From: Actinocatenispora sera
GTDB lineage: Bacteria > Actinomycetota > Actinomycetes > Mycobacteriales > Micromonosporaceae
Direction: 5' to 3'
DNA length: 64,000 bases
NCBI RefSeq assembly: GCF_018324685.1
Contig: NZ_AP023354.1
Span: 62,001 to 126,000 of the forward strand
Positions 51,811-61,357 of the stretch are shown here, one piece after another (position 1 is the stretch's first letter; the number at the start of each line of letters is the position of its first letter). Below the pieces are notes generated by a model, which saw nothing but the letters and a program-made list of their open reading frames with translations, was not told the origin of the DNA and did not search any database. Position numbers and translations under genes: made by a program.

Positions 51811-52620
51811 GTGAGCGAGACACCGATCGAACTGGACCTCGTGTTCAAGGCGCTGGCCGACCGCACCCGGCGGCTGCTGCTCGACCGGCTTCGCGAGCGC
51901 AACGGGCAGACCCTCGGCGAGCTGTGCACCCCACTCGGCATGGCCCGCCAGTCGGCCACCCAACACCTGGACATCCTGCGCCGGGCCAACCTGGTCACCG
52001 TCGTACGCCGCGGCCGGGAACGGTTGCACTACCTCAACCCGGTGCCGCTCCACGAGATCCAGCAGCGCTGGATCGCCGAGTTCGACCAGCCGCGCCTCGA
52101 CGCGCTGCAGGCCATCAAGACCACTGCCGAGGAGTACGCCATGAGCGAGCAGCCGATCCCGACCTACGTGTACGTCACCTACATCCGGGCCAACCCCGAC
52201 CAGGTGTGGCGGGCCCTCACCGACGCCGAGGCCACCGCACGGTTCTGGGGCCACGCCAACGTCTCCGACTGGCAGCCCGGGTCGGCCTGGGAGCACCGCC
52301 GGGTGGACGGCTCGGACGTCGTCGACGTCGCCGGTACGGTCCTCGAGGCCGAGCCGCCGACCCGGCTGGCCATCACGTTCGACGAGCCCGGCGCCGACAC
52401 GCCCGGCGGCCCGTCGGTCGTCACCTTCCACATCGAGCCGCACCAGGACATCGTCCGCCTGACGGTCACCCACGAGAACCTCGCCGGCCCCGGCCAGCTG
52501 CGCGGCATCTCGCAGGGCTGGCCCGCGGTACTGGCCAACCTCAAGTCCCTGCTGGAGACCGGCGACGTGCTGCCGCAGGCGCCGTGGGAGATGGCCGCCG
52601 CCGAGGACCGGACGCACTGA
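51811..52620 (+). CDS. ArsR-type HTH fused to SRPBCC (AHSA1-like) domain
   Basis: A 269-residue fusion. Residues 1 to about 100 are an ArsR winged helix (LVFKALADRTRRLLLDRL, MARQSATQHLDILRRANLV). Residues 115-265 are an AHSA1-like SRPBCC domain (TYIRANPDQVWRALTDAEAT, FWGHANVSDW). The gene overlaps the next start by TGATG. ArsR genes next to AHSA1 genes are common in actinobacteria; here they are one protein. It probably represses its own promoter and senses a hydrophobic ligand through the SRPBCC pocket, which is inference. Confidence 0.85.
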   Translation: MSETPIELDLVFKALADRTRRLLLDRLRERNGQTLGELCTPLGMARQSATQHLDILRRANLVTVVRRGRERLHYLNPVPLHEIQQRWIAEFDQPRLDALQAIKTTAEEYAMSEQPIPTYVYVTYIRANPDQVWRALTDAEATARFWGHANVSDWQPGSAWEHRRVDGSDVVDVAGTVLEAEPPTRLAITFDEPGADTPGGPSVVTFHIEPHQDIVRLTVTHENLAGPGQLRGISQGWPAVLANLKSLLETGDVLPQAPWEMAAAEDRTH

Positions 52621-53093
52621 TGGACACCGACGCCCTGCGCCAGGCATACGAGGCGCTGCTCGACGCCGCGGCCACCATGGCCGGGCAACCGACCGCGCCG
52701 CCGCCCGGCGAGTGGGACGCCGACGAGATCCTCGCGCACCTCGCGCTCGTCGACGCCGCCACGCTCGCCCTCGGGTACGCGATCGCGGCGGGCAGTCTCG
52801 CCAGCTACGACAACCGCGTCTCGCAGGACTGCTCGACGCTGCGGCGCACCATCGACCGGGCCGGCGGCAACGCCGGCCTGCGGGACCGGATCCGGCGCCA
52901 GGGCGACGCGCTCTGCACGCTCGCCGGGCACGTGCTGCGGCCGGTCGAGCTGGACACTCCGGTACCGACGCTGCTCGTCTCCGGCGACACGGTGCTGGTC
53001 GACCAGCCGGTACCGATGCGGGACATCGTCACCGGCCTCGCCACCGACCACCTCCCCCGGCACACCGCCCAACTCCTCGCCCTGGCCGCCTGA
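52620..53093 (+). CDS. Small DinB-like protein
   Basis: A 157-residue helical protein of the DinB/MDMPI-like type (ALRQAYEALLDAAATMAG, ILAHLALVDAATLALGY, and the C-terminal HLPRHTAQLLAL). Its ATG overlaps the stop of the ArsR-SRPBCC gene in TGATG, so both are made from one mRNA and are probably regulated together. The function is not recognised. Confidence 0.7.
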   Translation: MDTDALRQAYEALLDAAATMAGQPTAPPPGEWDADEILAHLALVDAATLALGYAIAAGSLASYDNRVSQDCSTLRRTIDRAGGNAGLRDRIRRQGDALCTLAGHVLRPVELDTPVPTLLVSGDTVLVDQPVPMRDIVTGLATDHLPRHTAQLLALAA

Positions 53094-53228
53094 ACGAGCC
53101 CGACAACCGCGGTGTCCGATCGCCGCGGATCCCCGACACGGCAACGGATCGGCGTGCGGGCGGCACCGGGTGGACGGTGCCGGCACGAAACGGATCGACG
53201 GGGCAGCGGCGCGGTGCTAGACAGCGGT

Positions 53229-53735
53229 ATGGCGATCGAACTGCGGCCACTGCGACACGAGGACGCCGCCGCCCAGTGTGCCGGCGAGGACGAGCAGACG
53301 GTGCGCTGGCTGACCGGCGGTTACGGCACGCTCGCCGGTACCCGGGCGCACTTCGATCGGCTCGCCGCGAACGCCGAGGCCGGGCGCGGCAAGCGCGGCT
53401 TCGGGGTCTGGTGGGACGACCGGCTGGCCGGCTACGTCGACTGCGACCCGGACAACCGGGACGGCCTGCAACCGGGCGAGGCTCCGGTCAACCTGTCCTA
53501 CTGCGTGCACCCGTGGGCGCGCGGGCACGGCGTCGCCGTCGCTGCCGTCGGCCTGATCTGCTCGTACATCACCGACAACGCCATCGGTGAGACGGCGGCG
53601 ATCCGGGTCGAGCCGGCCAACACCGCCTCGGTACGCGTCGCGGAGAGGTGCGGCTTCCGGCGCTGCCGCCGCTACCCCGCCCGGGACCCCGCCGGCAATC
53701 CCATCAGCTACGACCTCTACCTCCATGACCTCTGA
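53229..53735 (+). CDS. GNAT family N-acetyltransferase
   Basis: A 168-residue acetyltransferase of the RimJ/RimL-like type: ELRPLRHEDAAA at the N-terminus, VNLSYCVHPWARGHGVAVAA as the acetyl-CoA loop, then RVEPANTASVRVAERCGFRR. The substrate is unknown. TAGACA (53218-53223) ends five bases before the ATG, so translation may be leaderless. Confidence 0.85.
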   Translation: MAIELRPLRHEDAAAQCAGEDEQTVRWLTGGYGTLAGTRAHFDRLAANAEAGRGKRGFGVWWDDRLAGYVDCDPDNRDGLQPGEAPVNLSYCVHPWARGHGVAVAAVGLICSYITDNAIGETAAIRVEPANTASVRVAERCGFRRCRRYPARDPAGNPISYDLYLHDL

Positions 53736-53967
53736 CGACCGCCCTGGCAGCTCGGCCGGGGCGGCGGCGTTCAGCGAACCTGGCCCCGGGACGGGCGGTG
53801 GCTGTTCGGCAGTCCTGACGAAAGAAGGTGGCAGAGGGCGTGTAGCCGAGGGCGGCGTAGAAGTCGTCGGCGCGGCTGGTCGCGAGCGCGACGTAGGCGG
53901 CGTCGTGATCGGCGGCCCAGGACTCGGCACCGCGCATGAGCACCCGCCCGACACCGTCGCCGCGCAC
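53704..53967 (-). pseudogene. C-terminal fragment of a GNAT acetyltransferase
   Basis: An 87-codon open frame whose first ~50 residues match the end of a GNAT enzyme: VRGDGVGRVLMRGAESWA as the acetyl-CoA loop, then ATSRADDFYAALGYTPSATF. The N-terminal half is absent. The frame begins right after the stop of the intact GNAT at 53977 and is in the same frame. The last ~35 codons are low-complexity read-through into the end of the opposite-strand GNAT gene. It is probably a 5'-deleted remnant. Confidence 0.6.
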
Positions 53968-53976
53968 CGACTCGGC

Positions 53977-54756
53977 TCAACGCTTCCAGACGTAGGGCGT
54001 GGTGGTCGAGACCTTGACGAGGCCGGCGCGTTCCAGGATCGGGCGGGAGTACTCGGTCGAGTCGCTGTGCAACAGCGTCTTGCCGGCGGCGAGCGCGGAC
54101 CGCGCCCGGACGGCGGTCAGCGCGCGGTAGATGCCGCGGTGACGCCACTCGGGAAGCGTTGCGCCACCCCAGATCCCGGCGAAGTCGGTGCCCGGCACCG
54201 GCTCGAGCCGGCCGGCGCTGACGATCCGGCCCGCGGCCTCGGCGGCCCACAGCTCCAGCCCGTCGCCGTCCGCCAGCTGTCGCAGCAGCGCCGCCGCACC
54301 GTGGAAAGCGGACGGCGTACCGAACGCCTCGTCCTGCATCGCGCACAGGGCGCGGACGTCGGGCTCCGCGGTGACGCGGCGCAGCGTCACGCCCGCCGGC
54401 AGCGGTACCTCGACGGCGAGCGCGGCCGCGTCGCCGAGCATGATCGACTCGCGCTCCTCCGGGACGAACCCGTTGGCCACCAGCGTCGCGTGCAGCCCCG
54501 GGGCCCGGTCGTGGCCGCGGGTCTTCCACTCCACCTGCCCGATCGCCGGATCGGCGCGGTAACGCTCGAGCGCCTCGGGTACCAGTCGCTCGACGTTCGC
54601 GCCATCCAGGTCGCGGTAGCTCACGAAGCCCTGCCCGCCGGCGAACGTCATCAGCCACAACGGCCCGAGGCGGGTCACCGAGACCGCGCCGTGCGCCTCG
54701 GCGTCGGTACGCAGCTGGTCGTCGTACGCGCGAAGCAGCGCGGCCTGATCCATCAT
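53977..54756 (-). CDS. GNAT family N-acetyltransferase
   Basis: A 259-residue acetyltransferase with the C-terminal GNAT core: GIWGGATLPEWRHRGIYRAL carrying the acetyl-CoA loop and LLHSDSTEYSRPILERAGLV. The N-terminal part is a divergent GNAT-like half. The start is the ATG at 54756 (MDQAALLRAYDDQ follows); 54765 or 54792 is possible. It is divergent from the methyltransferase gene at 54842. The substrate is unknown. Confidence 0.82.
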   Translation of the reverse strand: MMDQAALLRAYDDQLRTDAEAHGAVSVTRLGPLWLMTFAGGQGFVSYRDLDGANVERLVPEALERYRADPAIGQVEWKTRGHDRAPGLHATLVANGFVPEERESIMLGDAAALAVEVPLPAGVTLRRVTAEPDVRALCAMQDEAFGTPSAFHGAAALLRQLADGDGLELWAAEAAGRIVSAGRLEPVPGTDFAGIWGGATLPEWRHRGIYRALTAVRARSALAAGKTLLHSDSTEYSRPILERAGLVKVSTTTPYVWKR

Positions 54757-54841
54757 CGGGAGCATCCTCGCGGCCCGGCCGCGAGCCGGCAAGCCGAATT
54801 CCGCGGTTGCGGGGCGGCTCGGTGCGGGCGACGATCCGGGG

Positions 54842-55501
54842 GTGACGGCAGAAGAAGCGACCGATCTCGACCAGCTGCTCGACGAGCAGATCGCCTACTA
54901 CCGGGTGGCTGCCCCGGAGTACCAGGACCACGCGCTCCCGTACGGTGGCGGGGACGAGCTGTCCGCTGCCCTCGACGCGTTCCACCCCACCGGCGAGGTG
55001 CTGGAACTGGCCTGCGGCCCGGGCCTGTGGACCCGGCAATTGGTACGCCACGCGGACCACGTCACCGCGGTGGACGCGTCACCGGAGATGCTGGCGCTCG
55101 CCGCGCGCGATGTGGACGGCGACCGGGTCCGGTTCGTCCGGGCGAACATCTTCGACTGGCGGCCGGACCGCCGCTACGACGCGGTGTTCTTCGGCTTCTT
55201 CCTCTCCCACGTCCCGCTGGAGCGGTTCGCGTCGTTCTGGGCGATCGTCGCGGACTGCCTCGCCCCGGACGGGCGGGTGTTCTTCGTGGATGACGGGTAC
55301 CGCACCGCCGACGAACTGATCGAGGGCGAGGACTCCACGACCATCCAACGCCGCCTCACCGACGGCAGTACCCATCGGATCGTCAAGGTCCCGCACCAGC
55401 CCGCCGACCTGGCACGACGCCTGGCCGCCTGCGGCTGGTCGGTCACCGTCACCCAGGCGCCCGGCGGACCCTTCTACTGGGGTACCGGCCGACCGGCCTG
55501 A
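54842..55501 (+). CDS. SAM-dependent class I methyltransferase
   Basis: A 219-residue methyltransferase. Motif I is VLELACGPGLWTRQL, with the SAM-ribose acidic residue in VTAVDASPEML. Motif II is YDAVFFGFFLSHVP and motif III is LAPDGRVFFVDDGY. The substrate is unknown and no pathway genes are adjacent. The GTG at 54842 follows a G-rich tract. Confidence 0.88.
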   Translation: MTAEEATDLDQLLDEQIAYYRVAAPEYQDHALPYGGGDELSAALDAFHPTGEVLELACGPGLWTRQLVRHADHVTAVDASPEMLALAARDVDGDRVRFVRANIFDWRPDRRYDAVFFGFFLSHVPLERFASFWAIVADCLAPDGRVFFVDDGYRTADELIEGEDSTTIQRRLTDGSTHRIVKVPHQPADLARRLAACGWSVTVTQAPGGPFYWGTGRPA

Positions 55502-55545
55502 CCCGCCGACGGCGGTCCCGAGCCGTCGAGACGCCCTCGATGCCG

Positions 55546-55956
55546 TCAGCGGCGACGCTCGTGGCCGGCGGCCGGGCCCGCGTCGTTCGCCCTGGCGGCG
55601 CGGGCACGCCGGCCCGGCACGCCGTCGGCGAGCTTGAGCCAGACGACACCGGCGATCACGACGGCGAGCCAGAACGCGCGCAGCGGGGTGAGGTGCTCGT
55701 CGAACAGGACAGGGCCGAGCAGCGCCGCCCCGACCGCACCGATGCCGGCCCAGACCGCGTACCCGATCCCGACGTCGATGCGCCGCAGCGCGACGCTCAG
55801 CGCGAACAGGGTCAGCAGGAAGAACACTGCCGCCGAGACCGACCAACCGAGGACGGTGAAGCCGTTGCTGCCACCGACGCTGAGCGCGTAACCGATCTCG
55901 AAGCCCCCGGCGAGCAGGAGCATCGCCCAGGGGCCGGCCTGCTTCGTGGTGCGCAT
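55546..55956 (-). CDS. SMR family efflux subunit (second of pair)
   Basis: A 136-residue four-helix small multidrug resistance protein. The essential membrane Glu is in LLAGGFEIGYAL, and VGIGYAVWAGIGAVG is the SMR family signature. The C-terminus has an extra Arg/Ala-rich cytosolic tail. It lies 44 bp below another SMR gene; such pairs usually form heterodimers exporting cationic compounds. Confidence 0.9.
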   Translation of the reverse strand: MRTTKQAGPWAMLLLAGGFEIGYALSVGGSNGFTVLGWSVSAAVFFLLTLFALSVALRRIDVGIGYAVWAGIGAVGAALLGPVLFDEHLTPLRAFWLAVVIAGVVWLKLADGVPGRRARAARANDAGPAAGHERRR

Positions 55957-56000
55957 GAGGTGGATCCCTTCGCTGCTGGTGGGTGCCGGGTCCGGCCGGC

Positions 56001-56321
56001 TCACGCCGCGCCGCTGAGCTGCAGGCCGGCGACGCCGCCGATGATGATCGCGATGCCGAGAGCCCTGCGCCAGTGCAGCCGCTGGCCGAGGAACAGCGCG
56101 CCGATCAGGACGATCCCGATGCCGGAGATGCTCGTCCAGATCGCGTAGCCGACGCCGACGTCGAACGTGAGCAGGGCGCGGCTGAGCAGGACGGTGCCGG
56201 CGGCACCGCTGGCGAGCGTGCCGAGTGTCCACCACAGCCGGGTGAACCCCTGCGCCTTGCTGGCGAGGAGGCCGACGGCCACCTCGAAGACGACGGCGAG
56301 GCCGAGGTAGAGCCAACTCAT
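56001..56321 (-). CDS. SMR family efflux subunit (first of pair)
   Basis: A 106-residue SMR protein with Glu in LAVVFEVAVGLL and the signature VGVGYAIWTSISGIG. The ATG at 56321 has GAAGGG upstream. It lies downstream of a MarR gene on the same strand, with a TACATGCATGTA palindrome in between, so it is probably MarR-controlled. It pairs with the 55546-55956 product. Confidence 0.92.
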   Translation of the reverse strand: MSWLYLGLAVVFEVAVGLLASKAQGFTRLWWTLGTLASGAAGTVLLSRALLTFDVGVGYAIWTSISGIGIVLIGALFLGQRLHWRRALGIAIIIGGVAGLQLSGAA

Positions 56322-56377
56322 GACGGGTGCCCTTCGATCGGATGTTGTCGTGTGTACCGCGAGCATTTCAATGCCTG

Positions 56378-56389
56378 TACATGCATGTA
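56378..56389. promoter_or_regulatory. Candidate MarR operator upstream of the SMR pair
   Basis: The perfect 12-bp palindrome TACATGCATGTA lies 57 bp upstream of the first SMR gene. A related TGCATGTGCATGCA element covers the MarR start codon region (56911-56924). Confidence 0.55.
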
Positions 56390-56444
56390 TTTGCCCCTGC
56401 CGAGGCACCCACTGCCCGCCTCCGCGTGCACCGGGCGCGCCGGG

Positions 56445-56921
56445 TCAGTCGGCCAGCAGCGCGCCCACCGTGCCGAGAGCGCCCGCGAGGCGCGGCAGAT
56501 CCAGTTCGGGGAACCGCGCGCCCGCCGCGGACAGCAGGTCCCGGACCCGCTCCTCGTACGGCGTGCGCAGGTCGCCGAGCAGCGCCTCGCCCTGCGCGGT
56601 GAGGACCGCGTACACCCCGCGGCCGTCGTCGGTGCAGACGTCTCGACGCACCAGCTTCTTGGCTTCCAACCGGCTCACCAGGCGGGTCGCCGAGCTCTGG
56701 GTCAGCCCCACCTGCTGGGCAAGCTCGCTGACCCGCAACTCCTTGTCCGCCGAGCGGCTCAGCGCCGCGAGCGCGCGGCAGTCGGTCAGCCCGATCCGGT
56801 ACCGGTCCGCGAGCCACCGATCGAGTTCGGCATCGACCGCCGACGCGAACGCGGCGACCGCGGCCCAGGCCGAACTGACCGGGGCGGCGGCCCCACTCGA
56901 ACCACGTACCTGCATGTGCAT
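56445..56921 (-). CDS. MarR family transcriptional regulator
   Basis: A 158-residue MarR protein. The winged helix is in LRVSELAQQVGLTQSSATRL, with the wing VRRDVCTDDGRGVYAVLT. The frame is open to 56975, but the ATG at 56921 lies six bases after a good -10 box, supporting a leaderless start here. It is cotranscribed with, or regulates, the SMR pair downstream and probably senses a cationic drug. Confidence 0.9.
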   Translation of the reverse strand: MHMQVRGSSGAAAPVSSAWAAVAAFASAVDAELDRWLADRYRIGLTDCRALAALSRSADKELRVSELAQQVGLTQSSATRLVSRLEAKKLVRRDVCTDDGRGVYAVLTAQGEALLGDLRTPYEERVRDLLSAAGARFPELDLPRLAGALGTVGALLAD

Positions 56922-56927
56922 GCATTG

Positions 56928-56955
56928 ATAATACCGAGACGTGCTCGGCGCGCAA
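56928..56955 (-). promoter_or_regulatory. Leaderless promoter of the MarR gene
   Basis: On the minus strand: -35 TTGCGC (56955-56950), a 16-bp spacer, -10 TATTAT (56933-56928), then six bases to the ATG at 56921. Confidence 0.6.
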
Positions 56956-57004
56956 GCCTTTGAGGCACGGCACACGATGGCGCGGTCCCGGCGCCCCGCC
57001 GCGC

Positions 57005-57211
57005 TCAGCGGCGGCGTTCGGTGCCGCGCCGGTAGTTGCCGGTGACGCGGGCGAGCAGCTGCTGGTCGGCCTCGTCGCCCGCACCGAGGCGGGCGACCAC
57101 CCGGTCCGCCTGCGCCCCGCGCAGCGTCACGACGACGCGGCCACCGCGGCTGATCCGCACCTCACCGGACTTGGTCACCTGGTACGAGAACGGATCGTCC
57201 GCGAGCCCCAC
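57005..57211 (-). CDS. Conserved hypothetical small protein
   Basis: A 68-residue protein starting with GTG: DPFSYQVTKSGEVRISRGGR, a mid-part with hydrophobic residues, and the ending QQLLARVTGNYRRGTERR. It resembles small conserved actinobacterial proteins of unknown function; no motif indicates an activity. Confidence 0.65.
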   Translation of the reverse strand: MGLADDPFSYQVTKSGEVRISRGGRVVVTLRGAQADRVVARLGAGDEADQQLLARVTGNYRRGTERRR

Positions 57212-57247
57212 CGTCGCCTCCCTGCCGGCCGCCGGCCCGAACCGGGC

Positions 57248-57670
57248 TCACCACCCGGCGCCCTCCGCCACCCGCGCCGGCTCGGTGCGGGCGTCGTAGC
57301 AGCGCAGCCAGCGGGGGCGGATCCGCACGAGCGAGAACCCGTCGTCGAGCGCCCGCGACCCGGGAAACTGCGACAGGTACGTCTCGCCGCAGGCGGCCCG
57401 GTCGGCGCCCGCCAGGATCTCGGCGCTCCCCTCCACCTGTACCGACACGGCGTCGTCCGTGCCGATCACTACGGCGACCCGCGGATCGTTCCGGAGGTTG
57501 CGCATCTTGCGGGCGTCGCTCGGCGCATCGAAGACCAGTTCCCCGGCGTCGGTGACGGCCAGCCCGACCAGCGCCGCCTCCGGGTTCCCGGCCGGGTCGA
57601 CGGTGGCCACCACACCCAGCCGGGTGCCACGGACGAACGCCACGAACCGCTCCCGCGTCATCAACTCCAT
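57248..57670 (-). CDS. Pyridoxamine 5'-phosphate oxidase-like FMN/F420-binding protein
   Basis: A 140-residue split-barrel flavoprotein (RLGVVATVDPAGNPEAALVG, KMRNLRNDPRVAVVI, and a C-terminal VRIRPRWLRCYD). Family members bind FMN or F420 and reduce or oxidise small molecules. The ATG at 57670 (MELMTRERF) is taken as start. The frame extends to 57721 only because it enters a duplicated piece of the ychF 3' end. Confidence 0.85.
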   Translation of the reverse strand: MELMTRERFVAFVRGTRLGVVATVDPAGNPEAALVGLAVTDAGELVFDAPSDARKMRNLRNDPRVAVVIGTDDAVSVQVEGSAEILAGADRAACGETYLSQFPGSRALDDGFSLVRIRPRWLRCYDARTEPARVAEGAGW

Positions 57671-57681
57671 GAACTGGCTGG

Positions 57682-57733
57682 ACGTTGAGCGGAAGTCGAC
57701 GATGTCGCCGTCGCGCATCACGTGGTCCTTGCC
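57682..57733. repeat. Copy of the ychF 3' end (direct repeat, left)
   Basis: About 50 bp matching 58254-58306. The first ~40 bp are identical except for one missing base, then similarity falls off. In translation it still reads MRDGDIVDFR, the YchF C-terminus. Confidence 0.85.
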
Positions 57734-58188
57734 ACCACCGTCAAGGGGCCTTCGTCCGGGGTCGGCGGCTCGAAATGATCGAAGTAGGCCGCCGCCGTCT
57801 CGGTGTCCACGGCGAAGTCGTCACCATGGGCGAGTCCACGTGCGGCAACGCGCTCCAGGCACGTGGACCGTTCGGTCGCCAGGTAGATCGTCTCGGGAAC
57901 CACGCCGAGCGGCCCCAGCACCCGACGCCACTCTTCGCGCATGGCGCGCGACCAGAACGAGAAGTCGAGCACGACGTCACGCCCCGCACCGACGAGCGCG
58001 GCAAGCCGTCGCTGCAGGTGCGTCCCGATGTCGGCATGCACGTCCTCGGACAGCGGCATGTGCCGGATGCCCCGGTCCCAGGCTTCTTGGTCGTACGACA
58101 GGCGAACGAAGCCGTTGGCTTCCCAGCGGCGAGCGACGGTCGACTTGCCCGAGCCGGCGGGTCCGCACATGAAGACGACCCTCACCAT
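57718..58188 (-). CDS. P-loop kinase-like ATPase (AAA_33 type)
   Basis: A 156-residue P-loop protein with Walker A CGPAGSGKST at the N-terminus, DVVLDFSFWS as the Walker B-like strand, and an Arg-rich lid region. It resembles AAA_33/zeta-toxin-like or gluconate-kinase-like small kinases. The substrate is unknown. The ATG at 58188 is preferred. The gene is bracketed by two copies of the ychF 3' end, and its own last codons lie in the left copy, which suggests insertion or duplication at this site. Confidence 0.78.
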   Translation of the reverse strand: MVRVVFMCGPAGSGKSTVARRWEANGFVRLSYDQEAWDRGIRHMPLSEDVHADIGTHLQRRLAALVGAGRDVVLDFSFWSRAMREEWRRVLGPLGVVPETIYLATERSTCLERVAARGLAHGDDFAVDTETAAAYFDHFEPPTPDEGPLTVVARTT

Positions 58189-58250
58189 GCGCCTCACTCT
58201 AGCTGGTGCGCTTCCCGGCACGATCGCGGTTCTCGACGGGAACGGCGGTC

Positions 58251-59324
<1,074 letters not shown>

Positions 59325-59372
59325 AGCGGGCCAGTCTACGTGCGCTCCACCGACCCGGCAGCCGCGGCGGTG

Positions 59373-59835
59373 TCAGTGCTGCGGCCGGACCAGGCGATAC
59401 TCGTACGCCCAGATCACGGCGTGCACGCGGTCCCGCAGGCCGAGCTTGGCCAGGAGGCGGCCGACGTGGATCTTGACGGTACCGGCGGAAAGGTGCAGCC
59501 GCAGACCGATCTCGGCGTTGGTGCCACCGCGGGCGAGCTCCAGCAGTACCTCCCGTTCCCGGGCGGTGAGCGGGGCGAGCGGATCGGCGGTACCGGCAGC
59601 GGGCAGACCGGCGGCGACGTGGTCGAGCAGCCGGCGGATGGGGGACGGCGCGATCACCGCATCGCCGAGCACCAGAACCTTCGGGGCCGGGCCGCGGGCG
59701 ACGAGGCGGCGAGTGGCCTTGGCGCCGTCCCGCCGCGGCACCGGACGTCCATCAGGACGACGTCGGCGGCGGTCACGGCGAGGCGGTCGAGCGCCTGCGC
59801 GCCGTCGTCGGCGATACCGCAGACCGGGCGGCCGG
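59373..59835 (-). pseudogene. Decayed NarL-type response regulator
   Basis: The remains of a response regulator in two frames. The receiver part (IADDGAQALDRLAVTAADVV, then LMDVR) is in one frame. After a missing base between 59740 and 59741 it continues as MPRRDGAKATRRLVARGPAP in another. At about 59666 the sequence jumps from KVLVL straight to GDAVIAPSPIRRLLDHV, skipping roughly 45 receiver residues. The LuxR-type helix-turn-helix (LTAREREVLLELARGGTNAE onward) is intact. The N-terminal ~45 residues are also missing. The intact homologue is at 61358-62023. A 122-codon frame with the DNA-binding domain could still be translated from 59741. Confidence 0.8.
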
Positions 59836-60018
59836 ACCTGGGATGCCGACCGGTAGACGCCGGGGTGGGCGGCGTCGCCGTGACCCGCTCGCCGGCCCGC
59901 ACGATCACGGCCCTGGCGGTGACGGGATAGCGGGCCGGCCCGGTGTGGCGCCCGGCGTACATCGGCGGGAGTACGGGGTGCCTTCCCGCGGAGGACACGC
60001 CGGGTGTGCCGGCACGCC

Positions 60019-60024
60019 TAGGCT
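60019..60024 (+). promoter_or_regulatory. Predicted -10 box of the leaderless sensor kinase gene
   Basis: TAGGCT ends seven bases before the GTG at 60032. No Shine-Dalgarno is seen. Confidence 0.35.
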
Positions 60025-60031
60025 CGGTGAC

Positions 60032-61228
60032 GTGACGACGACGCGGTACCAGGGGGTGGTGCGGTGGCGACCGCGCCCGCGGCTGGTGGACGCGGCGCTC
60101 GCGGTCGTGGTCACCGCGCTGGTGGTGCTCGGCTCGGTGGGCGAGTCGTACCCGAGCAACCCGGACGACGTGGTGGCCGGGCTGGTGGCCCCACCGTGGC
60201 CGGCGTACCTGGTCGCCGCCGCGGCCGCGGCGGTACTGGGGTGGCGGCGGCGCTGGCCGGTCGCGGTCTGGGCGGTCTCGCTGGCGCTGGTCGTGCTGTA
60301 CACGATCCCCGGCTACGTCAACGGTTCCGCGCTCATCGCCCCGGTACTGGCGGTGTACACGGTGACCACGCTCGGCCGGGTGCGGCGGGCGCTGCTGCTC
60401 GCCGGGATCACCGTCGTGGTGCTGATGGGCAGCACGATGCTGTTCAGCCCGTTCGGCTTCGGTGGGCCGGTCACGGTGATCCCGTTCGAGGTGGCGGTGG
60501 CGCTGGCGGCCGGGCTCGCCGTGGCCAGCCGCCGCGCGTACGTGGCGGAGATCGCCGACCGGGCGGAACGGGCCGAACGGACCCGCGAGCAGGAGGCGCG
60601 CCGACGGGTCGACGCGGAGCGGCTGCGGATCGCCCGGGAACTGCACGACGTCGTGGCGCACACGATGGCAACCATCAGCGTGCAGGCCGCGGCGGCCGCG
60701 CACGTGCTGAAGGATCCGCCGCCGGAGGCGGCGACCGCGCTGGCCGCGATCCGCGCCGCGAGCAAGGACGGCCTGGTCGAGCTGCGGGCGATCCTGCGGC
60801 TGCTGCGTACCGAGGGCGAGGCCGATCCGCGGCACCCGACGCCCGGGCTGGCCCAGCTCGCCACGCTCGCCGAGCGCACCCGGCAGGCCGGGGTTCCGGT
60901 CACGCTGCGGCTGCCGACGCCGCTGCCGGAGCTGCCCGCCGCGACCGAACTCGTCGCGTACCGGATCGTGCAGGAGTCGCTGACCAACACCGTCAAGCAC
61001 GCCGGTCGCGCCCGCGCGACGGTCACCGTCGACACCCGGGACGGCCACCTGGAGCTGACCGTACTCGACGACGGGATCGGCTGTACCGCACCGGAAACCG
61101 ACGGCCACGGGCTGCTCGGTATGCGCGAGCGCGCGGCCTCGGTCCGGGGTAGCGTCGAGGCCGGCCCGGATCCGGCCGGCGGCTTCCGGGTGCACGCCCG
61201 GCTCCCGTTGCCGGGCGGTGCCCGATAG
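60032..61228 (+). CDS. Two-component sensor histidine kinase (NarL/DesK-type, HisKA_3)
   Basis: A 398-residue membrane kinase. The N-terminal half has about five or six hydrophobic helices. Then come the HisKA_3 phosphoacceptor motif RIARELHDVVAHTMATISVQ and an HATPase_c domain (AYRIVQESLTNTVKHAG, DDGIGC, GHGLLGMRERA). It phosphorylates the response regulator encoded 129 bp downstream. The signal is unknown. The GTG at 60032 is chosen; the open frame to 59843 lies in a decayed region. Confidence 0.92.
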   Translation: MTTTRYQGVVRWRPRPRLVDAALAVVVTALVVLGSVGESYPSNPDDVVAGLVAPPWPAYLVAAAAAAVLGWRRRWPVAVWAVSLALVVLYTIPGYVNGSALIAPVLAVYTVTTLGRVRRALLLAGITVVVLMGSTMLFSPFGFGGPVTVIPFEVAVALAAGLAVASRRAYVAEIADRAERAERTREQEARRRVDAERLRIARELHDVVAHTMATISVQAAAAAHVLKDPPPEAATALAAIRAASKDGLVELRAILRLLRTEGEADPRHPTPGLAQLATLAERTRQAGVPVTLRLPTPLPELPAATELVAYRIVQESLTNTVKHAGRARATVTVDTRDGHLELTVLDDGIGCTAPETDGHGLLGMRERAASVRGSVEAGPDPAGGFRVHARLPLPGGAR

Positions 61229-61357
61229 TGGCCCGGCGACACCTGCCCGGCCCGGGCCGGCGCGGCGCCCGATCGCCCGCCGGCCACGGCTACCCCGACC
61301 TGTCCCGGCCGGCGCGTCCCGGTCGAAAGTGGTACTCCGAACCGTGAGGTTGATGCC

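Noticed and set aside
57671-57721. N-terminal extension of the PPOX-like protein beginning MMRDGDIVDF
   Set aside because: These codons are the duplicated YchF C-terminus, not part of the PPOX fold.
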